From positions 1 through 64,000 of the forward strand of contig NZ_JAAAMT010000012.1 in the NCBI RefSeq assembly GCF_009905435.1: 64,000 bases of DNA, read 5' to 3'. How positions within the stretch are numbered: position 1 is the stretch's first letter; the number at the start of each line of letters is the position of its first letter. Positions 33,897-48,419 of this stretch are shown here, piece by piece. The notes beneath the pieces were generated by a model. It was not told the origin of the DNA and did no database searches. It saw only the letters and a list, made by a program, of their open reading frames with translations. This stretch comes from Pseudomonas sp. R5(2019) (lineage in GTDB: Bacteria; Pseudomonadota; Gammaproteobacteria; Pseudomonadales; Pseudomonadaceae). Both the position numbers and the translations under genes were made by a program.

Positions 33897-33998
33897 GTGG
33901 GAGCGGATTTACCGGATCGCCGGACCGCCGCGAATACAGACACCGCAATTTGTCAGAAATACCGCGGTGTCTGTATTCGCGGATAAATCCGCTCCCAC
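33897..33998. repeat. Nested REP palindrome between accA and tilS
   Basis: The outer arms GTGGGAGCGGATTTA (33897-33911) and TAAATCCGCTCCCAC (33984-33998) enclose perfect inner 16-bp arms CGAATACAGACACCGC (33931-33946) and GCGGTGTCTGTATTCG (33964-33979). The outer core is the same REP family as the large palindrome at 6.4-6.8 kb. It lies within a co-directional gene pair and could form an intercistronic mRNA hairpin. Confidence 0.88.
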
Positions 33999-34021
33999 AG
34001 GGGTCTATCAGCAGCCTGACA

Positions 34022-34969
34022 TCAGAGCCCGTAGCTCATCAGGCGCTCATAACGACGTGCCAGCAAGGCGTCGTTGTCGAACTTCTTGAGCATCGACAGC
34101 TGCTCACCCAGCGCCTGACGGATCGAGGCAGCGGCTGCAGCGGGATCACGGTGTGCACCGCCCAGTGGCTCATTGATGACCTTATCGACAATGCCCAGGC
34201 CTTTCAGGCGCTCAGCGGTAATGCCCATCGCTTCGGCAGCGTCCGACGCCTTCTCTGCGGTTTTCCACAGGATCGAAGCGCAGCCTTCCGGCGAGATCAC
34301 CGAGTAGGTGGAGTATTGCAGCATGTTCAGCTGGTCGCAGACACCGATGGCGAGTGCGCCGCCCGAACCGCCTTCGCCGATAACCGTGGCGATGATCGGG
34401 GTTTTCAGGCGTGCCATGACGCGCAGGTTCCAGGCGATGGCCTCGCTCTGGTTACGCTCCTCGGCGTCGATGCCAGGGTAGGCGCCCGGGGTGTCGATGA
34501 AGGTCAGGATCGGCATCTTGAAACGCTCGGCCATTTCCATCAGGCGGCACGCCTTGCGGTAGCCTTCAGGACGCGGCATGCCGAAGTTGCGGCGAACCTT
34601 TTCGCGCACGTCACGGCCTTTCTGGTGACCGATGACCATCACTGGCTTGTCGTCCAGACGGGCAACGCCACCGACGATAGCGGCGTCGTCGGAGAAGTGA
34701 CGGTCGCCGTGCAGTTCATCGAACTCGGTGAAGATGTGGTCGATGTAATCCAGGGTGTACGGGCGACGCGGGTGACGCGCCAGGCGCGCAATCTGCCAAC
34801 TGGTCAGGTTGCCGAAAATGCTTTCGGTCAGCGTGCTGCTCTTGTCTTGCAGACGGGAAATTTCATCGCCGATGTTCAGAGAGTTGTCGTTACCGACCAG
34901 GCGCAGCTCTTCGATCTTGGCTTGCAGGTCAGCAATCGGCTGTTCGAAATCGAGAAAATTCGGGTTCAT
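34022..34969 (-). CDS. accA: Acetyl-CoA carboxylase carboxyltransferase subunit alpha
   Basis: AccA with AccD transfers the carboxyl group from biotin carboxyl carrier protein to acetyl-CoA, making malonyl-CoA for fatty acid synthesis. The 315-residue chain begins [23 protein letters not shown] and has [31 protein letters not shown]. It also has the oxyanion-hole stretches [23 protein letters not shown] and [14 protein letters not shown]. The start at 34969 is the family start. It follows dnaE by 136 bp, as in E. coli. Confidence 0.97.
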   Translation of the reverse strand: MNPNFLDFEQPIADLQAKIEELRLVGNDNSLNIGDEISRLQDKSSTLTESIFGNLTSWQIARLARHPRRPYTLDYIDHIFTEFDELHGDRHFSDDAAIVGGVARLDDKPVMVIGHQKGRDVREKVRRNFGMPRPEGYRKACRLMEMAERFKMPILTFIDTPGAYPGIDAEERNQSEAIAWNLRVMARLKTPIIATVIGEGGSGGALAIGVCDQLNMLQYSTYSVISPEGCASILWKTAEKASDAAEAMGITAERLKGLGIVDKVINEPLGGAHRDPAAAAASIRQALGEQLSMLKKFDNDALLARRYERLMSYGL

Positions 34970-35105
34970 AGGCTTCCGTCTTGGGTCGACGGCCAAGCGG
35001 CCGGCCGGTTGATCCGTTTAGCGCCCACCATAAGGGATCAGGCGCATTCAGGTCGAGATTAAATCACAGGTCGAGCCGATTCCCGGGCTTGGCCCGAGCA
35101 TCCGC

Positions 35106-38627
<3,522 letters not shown>

Positions 38628-38654
38628 GGAGATCCTATAGCAACCGAAAAACGA

Positions 38655-38680
38655 CAAGGCCCGGATTGTACCGGGCCTTG
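38655..38680 (-). terminator. Hairpin/attenuator between rnhB and dnaE
   Basis: CAAGGCCCGG and CCGGGCCTTG form a perfect 10-bp stem around a 6-nt loop. On the minus strand TCGTTTTTC follows. It lies between the rnhB stop and the dnaE start within a co-directional run. Confidence 0.82.
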
Positions 38681-38697
38681 ATAAAAACATCAGCCAG

Positions 38698-39333
38698 TCA
38701 GGCGGGTGTGAAATCCGGATCAAGCGCCAGACGCGCCTCAAGCGCCACCCGCACCGGGGCAAACGAGCGACGATGAATGGCGGTCGGCCCCAGCCGCGCC
38801 AAGGCTTCCAGGTGCACAGGGGTCGGGTAACCCTTGTGCCCGCCGATGCCGTAGCCCGGGTAAATCAATTCAAATGCGGCCATTTCCCGATCCCGGCTGA
38901 CCTTGGCCAGGATTGAGGCGGCAGCAATGGCTGGCACCTTGGCATCACCCTGCACCACCGGCGCAGACGGCACCGCCAATCTGGGGCAGCGATTACCGTC
39001 GATCAGCGCCATTTTCGGTGTGATGCTCAGGCCTTCCACCGCACGCTGCATGGCCAGCATGGTGGCCTGCAGAATGTTGAGACGGTCGATCTCGTCGACT
39101 TCAGCCCGAGCGATGCACCAGGCCAAGGCTTTCTCGCAGATCTCGTCGTAGAGTTTCTCGCGCTTGGCTTCAGTCAGCTTCTTGGAATCATTGAGCCCCA
39201 GAATCGGACGATTGGGGTCCAGGATGACCGCCGCCGTTACCACGGCGCCGCACAGCGGGCCACGACCCACCTCATCGACACCGGCCACCAGGTCTTCGAC
39301 CAGATCGAAATCCAGTCCCATGCTCATCTGCAT
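38698..39333 (-). CDS. rnhB: Ribonuclease HII
   Basis: RNase HII removes ribonucleotides embedded in DNA and RNA of hybrids. The 211-residue protein carries the acidic active site in [21 protein letters not shown]. Other family features are [22 protein letters not shown], and [15 protein letters not shown]. The ATG at 39333 follows the lpxB stop with no gap (TAAATG). ATGs at residues 3 and 5 are close alternatives. It sits in the conserved lpxB-rnhB-dnaE order. Confidence 0.96.
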   Translation of the reverse strand: MQMSMGLDFDLVEDLVAGVDEVGRGPLCGAVVTAAVILDPNRPILGLNDSKKLTEAKREKLYDEICEKALAWCIARAEVDEIDRLNILQATMLAMQRAVEGLSITPKMALIDGNRCPRLAVPSAPVVQGDAKVPAIAAASILAKVSRDREMAAFELIYPGYGIGGHKGYPTPVHLEALARLGPTAIHRRSFAPVRVALEARLALDPDFTPA

Positions 39334-40461
39334 TTATTGCTTACCCAACAAGGCCAAAACGGCGTCGGCGGCCTGATTCGAGGCGTCACGACGCAGCGTT
39401 CGGTGAATCTGATCGAAACTGTCGGTCTGCTCGGCACCGGCACCCACCAGAGGCGCCACGGTACGGGCCAGTGCTTCGGGCGTTGCCGCCTCCTGCAACA
39501 GCTCCGGCACCAGCAAACGCTGGGCCAGCAGGTTCGGCAAGGACACGTACGGGCTTTTCACCATACGCTTGAGAATCCAGTAACTCAGCGGCGCCAGGCG
39601 ATAGGCCACCACCATCGGCCGCTTGTACAGCAGCGCTTCCAGGGTGGCAGTGCCCGAGGCGATCAATACCGTGTCGCACGCCGCCAGCGCCAGGTGCGAC
39701 TGGCCGTCGAGCAGCGTCAGCGGCAGATCGCGGCCTTGCAGCATCTGCTCCAGCTGCAGACGACGTTCCGGGTTGGCGCACGGCAGCACAAAACGCACCT
39801 GCGGCAACTGCTCGCGCAGCTGCTGCGCCGCATCCAGAAACAATGCGCCCAGGCGCCCGACTTCACCACCGCGACTGCCCGGCATCAAGGCCACCAACGG
39901 CCCTTCCGGCAAGCCTAGCTCAGCACGGGCGGCGGCGCGATCAGCGTCCAGAGGGATGGTATCCGCCAGCGGGTGACCGACGAAACGCACCGGTACCCCT
40001 TGCTCTTCATAGAAGCGTGCCTCAAATGGAAACAGCGTCAGCATCAGGTCGCAGCCTTCGCGAATCTTCAGCACGCGCTTCTGCCGCCACGCCCACACCG
40101 ACGGGCTGACGTAATGCACGGTCTTGATTCCGGCCTGACGCAGCTTGAGCTCGATATTGAGGGTGAAATCCGGCGCATCGATACCGATGAAGACATCGGG
40201 CTTCTGCTCGATCAGGGTCTCGATCAGCAGCTTGCGCCGCTTGAGCAACTCACGCAGACGGCCGAGCACTTCGACCAGCCCCATGACCGCCAAACGTTCC
40301 ATCGGAAAATAAGAGGCCAGGCCCTGGGCCTGCATCAGCGGACCACCCACACCGATGAATTGAACATCCGGGTGGCGCTCCTTGAGCGCGCGCATCAGGC
40401 CCGCGCCAAGGATATCGCCGCTGGCCTCACCCGCCACCAGCGCTACACGTAGTGCGCCCAT
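39334..40461 (-). CDS. lpxB: Lipid-A-disaccharide synthase
   Basis: LpxB joins UDP-2,3-diacylglucosamine and lipid X into the lipid A disaccharide, acting at the inner face of the cytoplasmic membrane. The 375-residue GT19 glycosyltransferase has [15 protein letters not shown] near the N-terminus, [35 protein letters not shown], the [11 protein letters not shown] loop, and a C-terminal nucleotide-binding stretch [11 protein letters not shown]. It begins 2 nt after lpxA ends and abuts rnhB. Confidence 0.97.
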   Translation of the reverse strand: MGALRVALVAGEASGDILGAGLMRALKERHPDVQFIGVGGPLMQAQGLASYFPMERLAVMGLVEVLGRLRELLKRRKLLIETLIEQKPDVFIGIDAPDFTLNIELKLRQAGIKTVHYVSPSVWAWRQKRVLKIREGCDLMLTLFPFEARFYEEQGVPVRFVGHPLADTIPLDADRAAARAELGLPEGPLVALMPGSRGGEVGRLGALFLDAAQQLREQLPQVRFVLPCANPERRLQLEQMLQGRDLPLTLLDGQSHLALAACDTVLIASGTATLEALLYKRPMVVAYRLAPLSYWILKRMVKSPYVSLPNLLAQRLLVPELLQEAATPEALARTVAPLVGAGAEQTDSFDQIHRTLRRDASNQAADAVLALLGKQ

Positions 40462-40463
40462 GG

Positions 40464-41240
40464 TCAGCGAGTAATGCCGCGGGTCGAAGTCTTGATCGAC
40501 GTGAGGAACACGTCCACTTCAGGAAACTGGCTGGCAGGTTCGGCCAACTCGACGATGGCCTGCTCCACGGTCAGCCCCTGGCGGTAAACCACCTTGTAGG
40601 CTCGGCGCAGGGCATGGATCGCATCTTCACTGAAGCCCCGACGGCGCATGCCTTCGAAGTTCATGCTGCGGGCTTCGGCCGGGTTACCAAAGACCGTCAC
40701 GAATGCCGGCACGTCCTTGCCAATGGCCGTGCCCATGCCGGAGAAGCTGTGGGCGCCGATGTGGCAGAACTGATGGACCAGGGTGAAACCGGACAGGATC
40801 GCCCAGTCATCGACGTGCACATGCCCGGCCAACGCAGTGTTGTTGACCAGGATGCAATGGTTGCCGATGACGCTGTCATGGCCGATGTGGGCATAGGCCA
40901 TGATCAGGTTATGGTCGCCCAGGGTCGTTTCCGATCGATCCTGAATCGTACCCCGGTGAATGGTCACGCCTTCACGGATGACGTTATGGTCACCGATCAC
41001 CAGGCGGGTTTCTTCACCCTTGTACTTCAGGTCAGGCGTGTCCTCACCCACCGAGGAAAACTGGTAGATGCGATTATGCTTGCCGATGCGGGTCGGGCCC
41101 TTGAGCACCACGTGCGGCCCAATCACGGTTCCCTCGCCGATTTCCACACCGGCGCCGACGATCGACCAGGGGCCGACTTCGACACCCGGGGCCAGCACGG
41201 CCGACGGGTCGATGATTGCGCGAGGGTCAATCAAACTCAT
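40464..41240 (-). CDS. lpxA: UDP-N-acetylglucosamine acyltransferase
   Basis: LpxA transfers a 3-hydroxyacyl chain from acyl carrier protein to UDP-GlcNAc, the first lipid A step. The 258-residue protein starts with hexapeptide repeats forming a left-handed beta-helix ([29 protein letters not shown]). The catalytic His lies in [17 protein letters not shown], and a helical C-terminal domain follows. It overlaps fabZ by 4 nt. Confidence 0.97.
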   Translation of the reverse strand: MSLIDPRAIIDPSAVLAPGVEVGPWSIVGAGVEIGEGTVIGPHVVLKGPTRIGKHNRIYQFSSVGEDTPDLKYKGEETRLVIGDHNVIREGVTIHRGTIQDRSETTLGDHNLIMAYAHIGHDSVIGNHCILVNNTALAGHVHVDDWAILSGFTLVHQFCHIGAHSFSGMGTAIGKDVPAFVTVFGNPAEARSMNFEGMRRRGFSEDAIHALRRAYKVVYRQGLTVEQAIVELAEPASQFPEVDVFLTSIKTSTRGITR

Positions 41241-41677
41241 AGTTTGCGTTCCGCGCAGATAATTTCAGCGGAGCACACGGGCTTGCCGTCGACCGAAGCC
41301 TGGCAATCGAATTTCCAGATCTGACGCTTGCAGCTGATGAACTTGGCTTCAAGGATCAGTTGGTCGCCCGGCAGGACAGGCTGGCGGAAGCGCAGCTTGT
41401 CGGAGCCCACGAAGTAGTAGAGCGTGCCGTCGGCAGGCTTCACGTCGAGCATCTTGAAACCCAGGATGCCGGCCGCCTGGGCCATGGCTTCAATGATCAA
41501 TACACCCGGCATGATCGGGTGAGCAGGAAAGTGGCCGTTGAAAAACGGTTCGTTGATGCTGACATTCTTATAGGCACGAATGCGCTGAGCCTCGACATCG
41601 AGCTCCACTACCCGGTCCACCAACAGGAACGGGTAACGGTGAGGCAGGTATTCGCGAATTTCGTTGATGTCCATCAT
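41237..41677 (-). CDS. fabZ: 3-hydroxyacyl-ACP dehydratase FabZ
   Basis: FabZ dehydrates 3-hydroxyacyl-ACP in fatty acid elongation and competes with LpxA and LpxD for the same acyl-ACP, which explains its place among lpx genes. The 146-residue hot-dog protein has the catalytic His and Glu in [26 protein letters not shown]. The start [17 protein letters not shown] at 41677 is the family start. The in-frame extension to 41740 is not supported. It overlaps lpxA by 4 nt. Confidence 0.97.
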   Translation of the reverse strand: MMDINEIREYLPHRYPFLLVDRVVELDVEAQRIRAYKNVSINEPFFNGHFPAHPIMPGVLIIEAMAQAAGILGFKMLDVKPADGTLYYFVGSDKLRFRQPVLPGDQLILEAKFISCKRQIWKFDCQASVDGKPVCSAEIICAERKL

Positions 41678-41788
41678 TTCGAGGGGAAGCCTGTAGTAAA
41701 TAAGGAGCGCGCGACTGACACGCAGCACTCCTGTAAGCAAATCAAGGAGGCAGTCTAGCGGCTGTGCACACTTGATGTGGAAATGGTT

Positions 41789-42844
41789 TCAGCCTTCTGA
41801 TGAAGCCTGGCCGCTTGAGGTCACTGCTTCGAGACGCTTTTCTAATTGCTGCAGGCGTTTCGACATATCATCGAGTTGGCGAATTCTCGCCGCACTCTTG
41901 CGCCATTCTGCTGCTGGCTGCATCGCTGTACCGGACGAATACGCGCCTGGTTCAGTGATCGAACGGGTCACCATGGTCATGCCAGTGACGAAAACGTTAT
42001 CACACACATCGATGTGGCCGACCATACCGACGCCGCCCGCGATGGTGCAATGCTTACCGATTCTGGTACTGCCGGAAATCCCGACGCATGCGGCCATGGC
42101 GGTGTGATCACCCACCTGTACGTTGTGGGCAATCTGGATCTGGTTATCAAGCTTCACGCCATTGCCAATGCGGGTGTCGGCCAGTGCGCCGCGGTCGATG
42201 GCGGTATTGACGCCAATCTCGACGTCGTCGCCGATGCAGACCCCACCGATCTGGGCAATCTTCTGCCAGACGCCTTTTTCATTGGCAAAGCCGAAGCCTT
42301 CACCACCCAGTACCGCGCCAGACTGGATCACCACCCGCTTGCCGATGCGAACATCGTGGTAGAGGGTGACGCGCGGCGCCAACCAGCCGCCTTCGCCAAT
42401 CACACAACGGGCACCGACAAAGCAATGCGCACCGACGGTGACGTCAGCACCAATGCTGGCACCGCTTTCAATAACGGCGAATGCACCGACACTGGCGCTC
42501 GGGTCAACCTGCGCGTCCGCCGCCACCACAGCAGTCGGATGAACACCGGCCACAGCTTTGGGCTTGGGATCGAACAGGTGGGAAATCCGGGCGTAGGCCA
42601 GGTACGGATCGGGGACGATTAACGCGTCGCCAGCGTAGCCTTCGGCATCGGCAGCCTTGAGCAACACCGCAGCGGCCTTGGTCTCGCCCAGGTATTTGCG
42701 ATATTGCGGGTTGGCCAGGAAGGTCAGCTGGCCAGGGCCAGCCTCCTGCAAGGTGGCCAGCCCACTGATCTCCTTCTCCTCGGCGCCACGCACGGCAGCC
42801 CCGAGGAACTCGGCCAGTTGACCGAGCTTCATGGTCACGATCAT
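41789..42844 (-). CDS. lpxD: UDP-3-O-(3-hydroxyacyl)glucosamine N-acyltransferase
   Basis: LpxD adds the second 3-hydroxyacyl chain in lipid A synthesis. The 351-residue protein has an N-terminal uridine-binding domain ([13 protein letters not shown] to about residue 100) and hexapeptide repeats with the catalytic His in [19 protein letters not shown]-terminal helical tail carries [11 protein letters not shown]. The ATG at 42844 is 2 nt after the skp stop. A Met at residue 5 is an alternative. A 111-bp gap separates it from fabZ. Confidence 0.96.
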   Translation of the reverse strand: MIVTMKLGQLAEFLGAAVRGAEEKEISGLATLQEAGPGQLTFLANPQYRKYLGETKAAAVLLKAADAEGYAGDALIVPDPYLAYARISHLFDPKPKAVAGVHPTAVVAADAQVDPSASVGAFAVIESGASIGADVTVGAHCFVGARCVIGEGGWLAPRVTLYHDVRIGKRVVIQSGAVLGGEGFGFANEKGVWQKIAQIGGVCIGDDVEIGVNTAIDRGALADTRIGNGVKLDNQIQIAHNVQVGDHTAMAACVGISGSTRIGKHCTIAGGVGMVGHIDVCDNVFVTGMTMVTRSITEPGAYSSGTAMQPAAEWRKSAARIRQLDDMSKRLQQLEKRLEAVTSSGQASSEG

Positions 42845-42846
42845 GA

Positions 42847-43350
42847 TCAGCGCGCTTGGTTCATGCGCTCGATGACTTGGCGAGTGATGTCGTACTGAGG
42901 TTTGACATCAATCACGGCACCGCGCTCGAAGACCAGGTCGTAACCGCCTTTCTTGATGACTTCCTCAACGGCGCCATCCAGTTTCGGCTTCAGCTGCTTG
43001 AGCATTTCGCGGTCAGCCACGGCCTTGGCTTCGTTCAGTTCCTTGGACTGGAACTGGAAGTCGCGGGCCTTTTGCTTGAATTCAAGCTCCAGGCGCTCAC
43101 GCTCGCCCTGCTGCATCTTGTCGCCACCACTGACCAGACGGTCCTGGATGCCCTTGGCGCTGCTTTCCAGGGATTTCAGCTTGGTCAGTTGCGGACCGAA
43201 TTTTTTCTCTGCATCGACAGCGTATTTCTTCGCCGCGTCGGATTCGAGCAGTGCCATCTGATAGTTCAGAACGGCGATTTTCATGTCGGCGAAAGCCGGG
43301 GTCGCGATCAGGGCCGTAGCCAGGATAGCCAGTTGAGTCAACTTACGCAC
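42847..43350 (-). CDS. skp: Periplasmic chaperone Skp/OmpH
   Basis: Skp holds unfolded outer-membrane proteins in the periplasm and hands them to the Bam complex. The 167-residue precursor has a Sec signal (about 1-21, cleavage after ATPAFA). Long helical, Lys/Glu-rich arms follow (about 60-140, [29 protein letters not shown]). It lies between bamA and lpxD, the conserved order in gamma-proteobacteria. Confidence 0.95.
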   Translation of the reverse strand: MRKLTQLAILATALIATPAFADMKIAVLNYQMALLESDAAKKYAVDAEKKFGPQLTKLKSLESSAKGIQDRLVSGGDKMQQGERERLELEFKQKARDFQFQSKELNEAKAVADREMLKQLKPKLDGAVEEVIKKGGYDLVFERGAVIDVKPQYDITRQVIERMNQAR

Positions 43351-43395
43351 GATGCACTCCTACAGAATCCGTTGTCGTTAGCTTGGGTCAGACGC

Positions 43396-45744
43396 TTAGA
43401 AGGTCTGACCGAGGGAGAATTGGAACACTTGGGTTTCGGCTTCGTCCGGCTTCTTGACCGGCATCGCCAGGCTGAAGCTCAGCGGGCCCAATGCAGTGAT
43501 CCAGGTCACGCCCACACCCACGGAACTGGCAAGCCCGGACAGGCCGACTTTCTCGCAGTCAGGCTTGGAGCCGCAGTTGGTGTCGAACACGTTACCCACA
43601 TCCCAGAACAACGAGGTCCGCAGGGAGCGCTGGTCTTTGACGAATGGCAGCGGGAACAGGATTTCCGCACCACCCTGGACCAGTACGTTGCCACCGAACG
43701 GCAGCGGGTCCTGATCCGGGTCGAGCGCTGTACCTGGGTTGGTCCCTTTGCTCGGCGTACTGCGCGGGCCGAGAGTGCTGTCCTTGAAGCCACGTACCGA
43801 GTTGAAGCCACCGGCAAAGTAGTTCTCGTAGAACGGCAGGCCCGAGGTCGAACCGTAGCCATCACCAAAGCCCAGCTCCGTGTGGAACCGCATGGTGTAC
43901 TTGTCGTTGATCGGCTGGAACAGCTGAGCACGATAATCGAGCTTGAAGAACGACAGGTCGCTGCCCGGCGTCGTGGTTTCCAGCACCAGGCTTTGCGAGT
44001 GACCACGGGTCGCCAGCACGCCTTTGTTCAGGGTCGATTCGGACCAGCCGGCCGAAGCCTTGAAGTTCACGTACTTGTCGCCTTCCTGATTGATGAAATC
44101 GAAGATCTCGTCAACGGTGTACAGGCCGGTGTTGATCTCGTCCTGCTGGACGGTCAGGCCGAAGGTCAGGCGCGAGGTCTCGCTGATCGGGTAACCGACG
44201 TTGACGCCGGCACCGAGGCTGTCCACGGCATAGCTGGCGACGTCGACATCAAGCTCGTCGTAGTCGGTGGTGCGATAGAAGGCGTTATAGCCCAGGCTCA
44301 CACCGTCTGCGGTCCAGTAGGGGTCCACGAAACCGAAGTTGTATCGGCTCTGGTATTCGCTTCGGGTCAGGCCAATGGAGACCTTGTTACCGGTACCCAG
44401 GAAGTTGTTCTGGCTGATCGAGCCACCGAGGATCAGACCGGCGCTCTGGGCAAAACCGACACTGGCGGTAATGGAGCCGGAGGCCTGCTCTTCGACGCTG
44501 TAGTTCACGTCGACCTGGTCATCGGTGCCCGGTACGGCCGGGGTCTCGACGTTGACTTCCTTGAAGAAGCCCAGGCGCTCCAGACGGGTCTTGGATTGGT
44601 CGATCAGGTAGGTCGAAGCCCAGCCGCCTTCCATCTGGCGCATTTCGCGACGCAGCACTTCGTCTTCGGTCTTGGTGTTGCCACGGAAGTTGATGCGGTT
44701 GACGTAGGCACGCTTGCCCGGGTCGACCACAAAGGTGATGTCGACGGTGTTGTCTTCATCATGAGGTTGTGGCACGCCGTTGACGTTGGCGAAGGTGTAG
44801 CCTTCGTTACCCAGACGGCGGGTGATCAGCTCGGAGGTGGTGGTCATGACCTTGCGCGAGAACACCTGGCCAGGCTTGACCAGCAGCAGGGCCTTGATCT
44901 CGTCTTCCGGCACTTTCAGGTCACCGGACAGCTTGACCTCACGAACACTGTATTTCTCGCCTTCGTTGACGTTGACGGTAATGTAGACGTTTTTCTTGTC
45001 CGGGGTGATCGATACCTGGGTCGAGGCGATATCCATGTTGATATAGCCGCGATCGAGGTAGTAGGAACGCAGACGTTCCAGGTCGCCGGAGAGCTTCTCA
45101 CGGGCGTACTTGTCGTCGTTCTTGAAGAAAGACAGCCAGTTGCTGGTCTTGAGCTCGAACAGGTCGATCAGGTCTTCGTCGGGGAATACCGAGTTACCCA
45201 CCACGTTGATGTGCTGGATAGCGGCGACGGTGCCTTCGTTGATCTTGATCTTCAAGGCCACGCGGTTGCGCGGTTGCGGCACGACTTCGGCATCGACCTC
45301 GGCGGAGTAGCGACCCTGGGCCACATACTGGCGCTGCAGTTCGTTACGCACGCCTTCGAGCGTTGCCCGCTGGAAGATTTCGCCTTCGGCCAGGCCGGAC
45401 TGCTTCAAGCCCTTCATCAAGTCTTCAGTGGAGATCGCCTTGTTGCCTTCGATCTCGATACTGGACACCGAAGGACGCTCGACCACGGTGATGACCAGGA
45501 CGTTACCTTCACGACCCAGCTGGATATCCTGGAAGAAACCGGTCTTGAACAGCGAACGCGTGGATTCCACCAGACGGCTATCATCTACCTTATCACCGAC
45601 GTTCAGTGGCAAGGCACCAAACACGCTGCCGGCAGAAACCCGTTGCAGCCCGTTGATGCGGATATCGGAGACAGTGAAGGACTCGGCGTGAACTTCAGCG
45701 ATCATCATCACGGTGAAAACCGCAGTTAGCAACAGACGTTTCAT
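43396..45744 (-). CDS. bamA: Outer membrane protein assembly factor BamA
   Basis: BamA is the Omp85-family core of the beta-barrel assembly machine. The 782-residue precursor has a signal peptide (MKRLLLTAVFTVMMIAEVHA). Five POTRA domains follow (about 22-420, starting FTVSDIRINGLQRV), then a C-terminal beta-barrel with the conserved VRGF-type loop (FNSVRGFKDSTLGPR). The chain ends in aromatic QFSLGQTF, as outer-membrane barrels do. AAAGGACTTC precedes the ATG at 45744. The longer upstream frame crosses the rseP terminator and is rejected. Confidence 0.97.
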   Translation of the reverse strand: MKRLLLTAVFTVMMIAEVHAESFTVSDIRINGLQRVSAGSVFGALPLNVGDKVDDSRLVESTRSLFKTGFFQDIQLGREGNVLVITVVERPSVSSIEIEGNKAISTEDLMKGLKQSGLAEGEIFQRATLEGVRNELQRQYVAQGRYSAEVDAEVVPQPRNRVALKIKINEGTVAAIQHINVVGNSVFPDEDLIDLFELKTSNWLSFFKNDDKYAREKLSGDLERLRSYYLDRGYINMDIASTQVSITPDKKNVYITVNVNEGEKYSVREVKLSGDLKVPEDEIKALLLVKPGQVFSRKVMTTTSELITRRLGNEGYTFANVNGVPQPHDEDNTVDITFVVDPGKRAYVNRINFRGNTKTEDEVLRREMRQMEGGWASTYLIDQSKTRLERLGFFKEVNVETPAVPGTDDQVDVNYSVEEQASGSITASVGFAQSAGLILGGSISQNNFLGTGNKVSIGLTRSEYQSRYNFGFVDPYWTADGVSLGYNAFYRTTDYDELDVDVASYAVDSLGAGVNVGYPISETSRLTFGLTVQQDEINTGLYTVDEIFDFINQEGDKYVNFKASAGWSESTLNKGVLATRGHSQSLVLETTTPGSDLSFFKLDYRAQLFQPINDKYTMRFHTELGFGDGYGSTSGLPFYENYFAGGFNSVRGFKDSTLGPRSTPSKGTNPGTALDPDQDPLPFGGNVLVQGGAEILFPLPFVKDQRSLRTSLFWDVGNVFDTNCGSKPDCEKVGLSGLASSVGVGVTWITALGPLSFSLAMPVKKPDEAETQVFQFSLGQTF

Positions 45745-45779
45745 GAAGTCCTTTCTTATTCCAACTGGCAATAAACAAA

Positions 45780-45798
45780 CTGCCGCCAAGGGCGGCAG
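45780..45798 (-). terminator. Terminator between rseP and bamA
   Basis: CTGCCGCC and GGCGGCAG form a perfect 8-bp stem with a 3-nt loop. On the minus strand TTTGTTTATT follows. It lies 20 nt past the rseP stop and 35 nt before the bamA start, so it should lower readthrough into bamA. Confidence 0.8.
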
Positions 45799-45818
45799 GT
45801 TCGCAATTGAGCGAAGCG

Positions 45819-47171
45819 TTACAGTCGACCCAAATCGTTTATCAGGGCAAGCAGCATGACCCCGACTACCAAACTGATACCGATCTGAATCCCCCAACCT
45901 TGCACCCGATCGGACAACGGACGACCACGCGCCCATTCAATCAGGTAGAACAGCAAATGCCCCCCATCCAGCACAGGGATGGGCAGCAGATTAAGAACCC
46001 CCAGGCTAATGCTCAGGTAGGCAAGGAAATTCAGAAAATCCCCTACACCGGACTGGGCCGAAGCGCCCGCCACTTTAGCAATGGTTATCGGTCCGCTCAA
46101 GTTTTTTACCGAGAGCTCGCCGAACAACATTTTCTTCAGCGAATCCAGGGTCAGGACGCTCATCGTCCAGGTCCGTCGAACGCCTTCAGCCACGGCATCC
46201 AGCGGCCCGTAACGGACTTCGCGAAGCATCGCTGCTGGCCACTCGACAGCTTTTACGCCCGCCCCAAGATAACCCCCTTTGGCCTTGCCTTCGCCGCGAC
46301 TGGCAAGCTTGACCGGCACGTCCAGCTGGGCCCCGTCGCGCTCGACGCGCAGGACAACCCGGGCGTCCGGGCGCTTGCGCACCAGGTCGACCAGTTGCTG
46401 CCAATCGGTCAGCGCCTGACCATCGAGGCTCAACAGACGATCACCAGACTTCAGGCCCGCCGCCTGGGCGGGGCCTTTCGGATCCAGCTCGGCCAACAAC
46501 GGCTCCAATGCAGGACGCCACGGGCGAATACCCAGCGAAGCGATCGGATCAGGCTCATCTTCACCCTTGAGCCAGTCGTTCAAGGCGAGCGAGCGGGCCT
46601 GCTCCACTGTGGCGCCTTGTTCGCGCACCGACACCTGCAAGGTGCCGCTCTCACCCAGGCGACTGACCAGCTGCAGATTGACAGCGGCCCACCCGCTGGT
46701 CGGCTCACCATCGATGGCAACAATTTCCTGCCCTTCGTGCAGCCCGGCGACCGCCGCGATACTGCCTGTTTCGACTGCGCCGATGACCGGGCGCACCTGT
46801 TGGCTGCCGAGCATGGCCAGAACCCAGAAAAACAGGATAGCGAGCAGGAAGTTGGCGACAGGGCCGGCCGCGACAATAGCGATGCGCTGACGCACCGACT
46901 TGCGATTGAAGGATTGATCGAGCTGATCGGCAGGCACTTCGCCTTCACGCTCGTCGAGCATTTTGACGTAGCCGCCCAGCGGGATGGCTGCCACGACGAA
47001 CTCGGTTCCCTGGCGGTCATGCCAACGCAACAGCGGCGTACCGAAGCCGACCGAAAAGCGCAGCACCTTGACGCCACAGCGACGCGCCACCCAGAAGTGG
47101 CCGAATTCGTGGAAGGTAACCAGCACACCCAATGCCACCAGGGTGCCGATAATCATGTAAAGCGCACTCAT
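45819..47171 (-). CDS. rseP: Site-2 protease RseP
   Basis: RseP is an inner-membrane zinc metalloprotease that cleaves the anti-sigma factor (RseA, or MucA in Pseudomonas) after DegS-type processing, activating sigma-E/AlgU. The 450-residue protein has the zinc motif HEFGH at residues 21-25 in the first membrane helix and two periplasmic PDZ domains (about 125-290). The second zinc-ligand motif NLLPIPVLDGGHLLFYLIEW sits near residue 400, followed by a last membrane helix. It lies between dxr and bamA, linking envelope stress sensing to outer-membrane assembly. Confidence 0.97.
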   Translation of the reverse strand: MSALYMIIGTLVALGVLVTFHEFGHFWVARRCGVKVLRFSVGFGTPLLRWHDRQGTEFVVAAIPLGGYVKMLDEREGEVPADQLDQSFNRKSVRQRIAIVAAGPVANFLLAILFFWVLAMLGSQQVRPVIGAVETGSIAAVAGLHEGQEIVAIDGEPTSGWAAVNLQLVSRLGESGTLQVSVREQGATVEQARSLALNDWLKGEDEPDPIASLGIRPWRPALEPLLAELDPKGPAQAAGLKSGDRLLSLDGQALTDWQQLVDLVRKRPDARVVLRVERDGAQLDVPVKLASRGEGKAKGGYLGAGVKAVEWPAAMLREVRYGPLDAVAEGVRRTWTMSVLTLDSLKKMLFGELSVKNLSGPITIAKVAGASAQSGVGDFLNFLAYLSISLGVLNLLPIPVLDGGHLLFYLIEWARGRPLSDRVQGWGIQIGISLVVGVMLLALINDLGRL

Positions 47172-47228
47172 TTCGTTCTCCGAATGACGTTCACAGGTTT
47201 CGGCCCTCCTCGCCAGCGTGCTTGCCCA

Positions 47229-48419
47229 TCAGCGACCGCGACGACTCAACCATTGCCCAGCCAGCTCACGCGCCCGGGTATCGGCGGCGAACACGGCCTC
47301 AAGTTCATTGACCGCGACAACCGCTTCGCCGTCCAGCACTTCCTCGATGATACTCGCGATCTCCGGATAACGGATGCGCCGATCCAGAAAAGCTGCCACC
47401 GCCACTTCGTTGGCGGCATTGAGCATGGCGGGCGCACTATTGCCGGCTTCTGCAGCCTGGCGAGCCAGGCGCAAACACGGGAAACGCTGCTCGTCAGGCG
47501 CCTGGAAGTCCAGCCGCGCGATAGCAAACAGATCCAGAGGCGCTACACCGGAGTCAATCCGCTCAGGCCAGGACAGGGCATGCGCGATGGGGGTGCGCAT
47601 ATCCGGGTTGCCCAACTGCGCCAACACCGAGCCATCGACGTAGTCGACCAGTGAGTGAATCACGCTTTGCGGGTGCACCACGACCTCGACCTGTTGCGCA
47701 CGCGCATCGAACAGCCAGCAGGCTTCGATCAACTCCAGCCCCTTGTTCATCATGCTGGCCGAATCCACCGAGATCTTGCGACCCATGGACCAATTGGGGT
47801 GCGCACAGGCCTGTTCTGGCGTGACCGACGCCAATTCGTTCATCGGGGTTTCGCGGAACGGCCCGCCCGAAGCGGTCAGCAGAATGCGGCGAACGCCGAC
47901 TGCGCCAAGCCCCTGGGAGAAGTTGCCCGGCAAGCACTGGAAAATCGCATTGTGCTCGCTGTCGATCGGCAGCAGCACCGCGCCACTGCGACGCACGGCC
48001 TGCATGAACAAGGCACCGGACATCACCAGCGCCTCCTTGTTTGCCAGCAGGACTTTCTTGCCTGCCTCCACCGCCGCCAGCGTCGGGCGCAACCCCGCCG
48101 CCCCGACGATAGCCGCCATGACCGCGTCGACTTCGCCGGCAGAAGCGATCTGGCACAAGCCCTCCTCCCCCACCAGCACTTCGGTCGCAAGCCCGGCCGC
48201 CCGCAATTGCGCCTGCAGTTCACCAGCAGCCTCAGCATGCGGCACTACGGCAAACGCCGGCGTGTGCAGCACGCACAGCGCCAGCAGCTCACTCAGGCGC
48301 GAATAGCCACTCAGGGCAAACACCTGATAGCGCTCGGGATGGCGAGCAATGACGTCCAGCGTGCTCAGACCGATGGAACCGGTAGCACCCAGCACGGTGA
48401 TCCGTTGCGGGCGACTCAC
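47229..48419 (-). CDS. dxr: 1-deoxy-D-xylulose 5-phosphate reductoisomerase
   Basis: Dxr (IspC) converts DXP to methylerythritol 4-phosphate, the committing step of the MEP pathway. The 396-residue protein shows the NADPH motif [15 protein letters not shown] (about 9-23) and [15 protein letters not shown]. The substrate and metal site is in [15 protein letters not shown], and [18 protein letters not shown] and [16 protein letters not shown] follow. It overlaps cdsA by 4 nt and is followed by rseP after 57 bp. Confidence 0.97.
   Translation of the reverse strand: MSRPQRITVLGATGSIGLSTLDVIARHPERYQVFALSGYSRLSELLALCVLHTPAFAVVPHAEAAGELQAQLRAAGLATEVLVGEEGLCQIASAGEVDAVMAAIVGAAGLRPTLAAVEAGKKVLLANKEALVMSGALFMQAVRRSGAVLLPIDSEHNAIFQCLPGNFSQGLGAVGVRRILLTASGGPFRETPMNELASVTPEQACAHPNWSMGRKISVDSASMMNKGLELIEACWLFDARAQQVEVVVHPQSVIHSLVDYVDGSVLAQLGNPDMRTPIAHALSWPERIDSGVAPLDLFAIARLDFQAPDEQRFPCLRLARQAAEAGNSAPAMLNAANEVAVAAFLDRRIRYPEIASIIEEVLDGEAVVAVNELEAVFAADTRARELAGQWLSRRGR

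Noticed and set aside
42856..45729. A 957-codon plus-strand open frame opposite skp and bamA
   Set aside because: It is an antisense shadow crossing two real genes and an intergenic gap. It shows no family motif or ribosome-binding site.
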